Below are positions 63,781 to 64,000 of a stretch of DNA of 64,000 bases, piece by piece; positions within the stretch are counted from its first letter, which is position 1, and each line of letters opens with the position of its first letter. The notes beneath the pieces were generated by a model. That model was not told the origin of the DNA, did no database searches, and saw only the letters and a program-made list of their open reading frames with translations. The DNA lies in the NCBI GenBank assembly GCA_022841375.1, contig JALHRQ010000004.1, positions 124,001-188,000 on the forward strand, read 5' to 3'. Position numbers and translations under genes: made by a program. This stretch comes from Burkholderiales bacterium. Its GTDB lineage: Bacteria > Pseudomonadota > Gammaproteobacteria > Burkholderiales > SG8-41.

Positions 63781-64000
63781 TGAAAAAATGCAAATCCGCG
63801 ATGGCCATGGCATTGCTGCTGGCCAGTGGAAGCGTCATTGCCGCACAGGCCAAAAGCGGTTCCGATTTTCCGAGTCGCCCGATCCGCATCGTCGTCGGCT
63901 TCACGCCCGGCGGCCAGCCCGACATCTTTTCGCGGCTGATCAGCGTCAAGCTGGGCGAAGCGCTGGGCCAGACCATCATTGTCGACAACCGTCCCGGTGC
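63781..64000 (+). CDS. Bug-family (TTT) periplasmic substrate-binding protein, 5' part (cut by window end)
   Basis: Start ATG 63781 after GAGGAG. A signal peptide (MKKCKSAMAMALLLASGSVIAAQA) leads into FPSRPIRIVVGFTPGGQPDIFSRL and IIVDNRPG, the first ligand loops of a Bug protein. About 73 residues are visible; the rest lies beyond the window. Plus strand, 27 nt after the alpha/beta-hydrolase. Confidence 0.9.

Overview
The window reads as a chromosomal segment of a Gram-negative betaproteobacterium, probably Burkholderiales-like and possibly from a draft or metagenome assembly. The reasons are high GC, densely packed genes, an anaerobic ubiquinone module (ubiU-ubiV-ubiT), and nine Bug-type (tripartite tricarboxylate transporter, TTT) substrate-binding protein genes. 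The last of these is cut by the right edge. I see no rRNA, tRNA, CRISPR array, prophage or insertion sequence with a transposase.

Region by region. 0-7.3 kb: end of a quinone oxidoreductase, a small K+ channel, a MATE exporter, a DUF900 hydrolase, YlqF GTPase with a DUF1653 protein, and MFS and EamA transporters. 7.3-16.5 kb: two genes that look broken by in-frame UGA but are best read as selenoprotein genes. One is a one-Cys-type peroxiredoxin with UGA at the peroxidatic Cys position; the other is a UGSC-family protein with UGA at the U of UGSC. Each has a hairpin with a G in the apical loop 19-22 nt after the UGA, as expected for a bacterial SECIS. Between them lie 3-hydroxybutyrate dehydrogenase and ubiUVT. 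16.5-23.8 kb: Bug proteins, a Crp/Fnr-type regulator, a methyltransferase, a GST, an ABC-F ATPase and a CDF transporter.

24-43.6 kb is a signalling region. It has a kaiC-kaiB-(PAS-GAF-degenerate GGDEF-EAL) operon followed by a disrupted sensor diguanylate cyclase gene, an RsbRD-like protein, an ankyrin protein, a FixJ-type regulator with a frameshifted sensor kinase, and an M48 protease. These are followed by a tandem MshEN-repeat protein, a class III cyclase fused to bacteriohemerythrin, a CHASE-PAS-GAF-HD-GYP phosphodiesterase and PPK2.

Three FNR-type boxes (TTGAT-N4-ATCAA or one mismatch) lie upstream of ubiU, the MshEN/cyclase-hemerythrin pair and the HD-GYP gene. Each has a -10-like hexamer at the spacing expected for class II activation. 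This suggests that anaerobic quinone synthesis and an oxygen/cyclic-nucleotide signalling module respond to a common oxygen-sensing regulator encoded outside the window.

43.6-64 kb is mainly a minus-strand catabolic region (plus strand after 60 kb). Bug proteins alternate with acyl-CoA ligases, an enoyl-CoA hydratase, a thiolase-like/OB-fold pair, nitronate monooxygenase, GSTs and alpha/beta hydrolases. It looks like a set of carboxylate or ester uptake and CoA-thioester degradation operons, but no TctA/TctB membrane subunit is present and no substrate can be named. Several dispersed palindromic repeat families sit between genes. Two loci carry frameshifts or stops that could be real decay or sequence errors.
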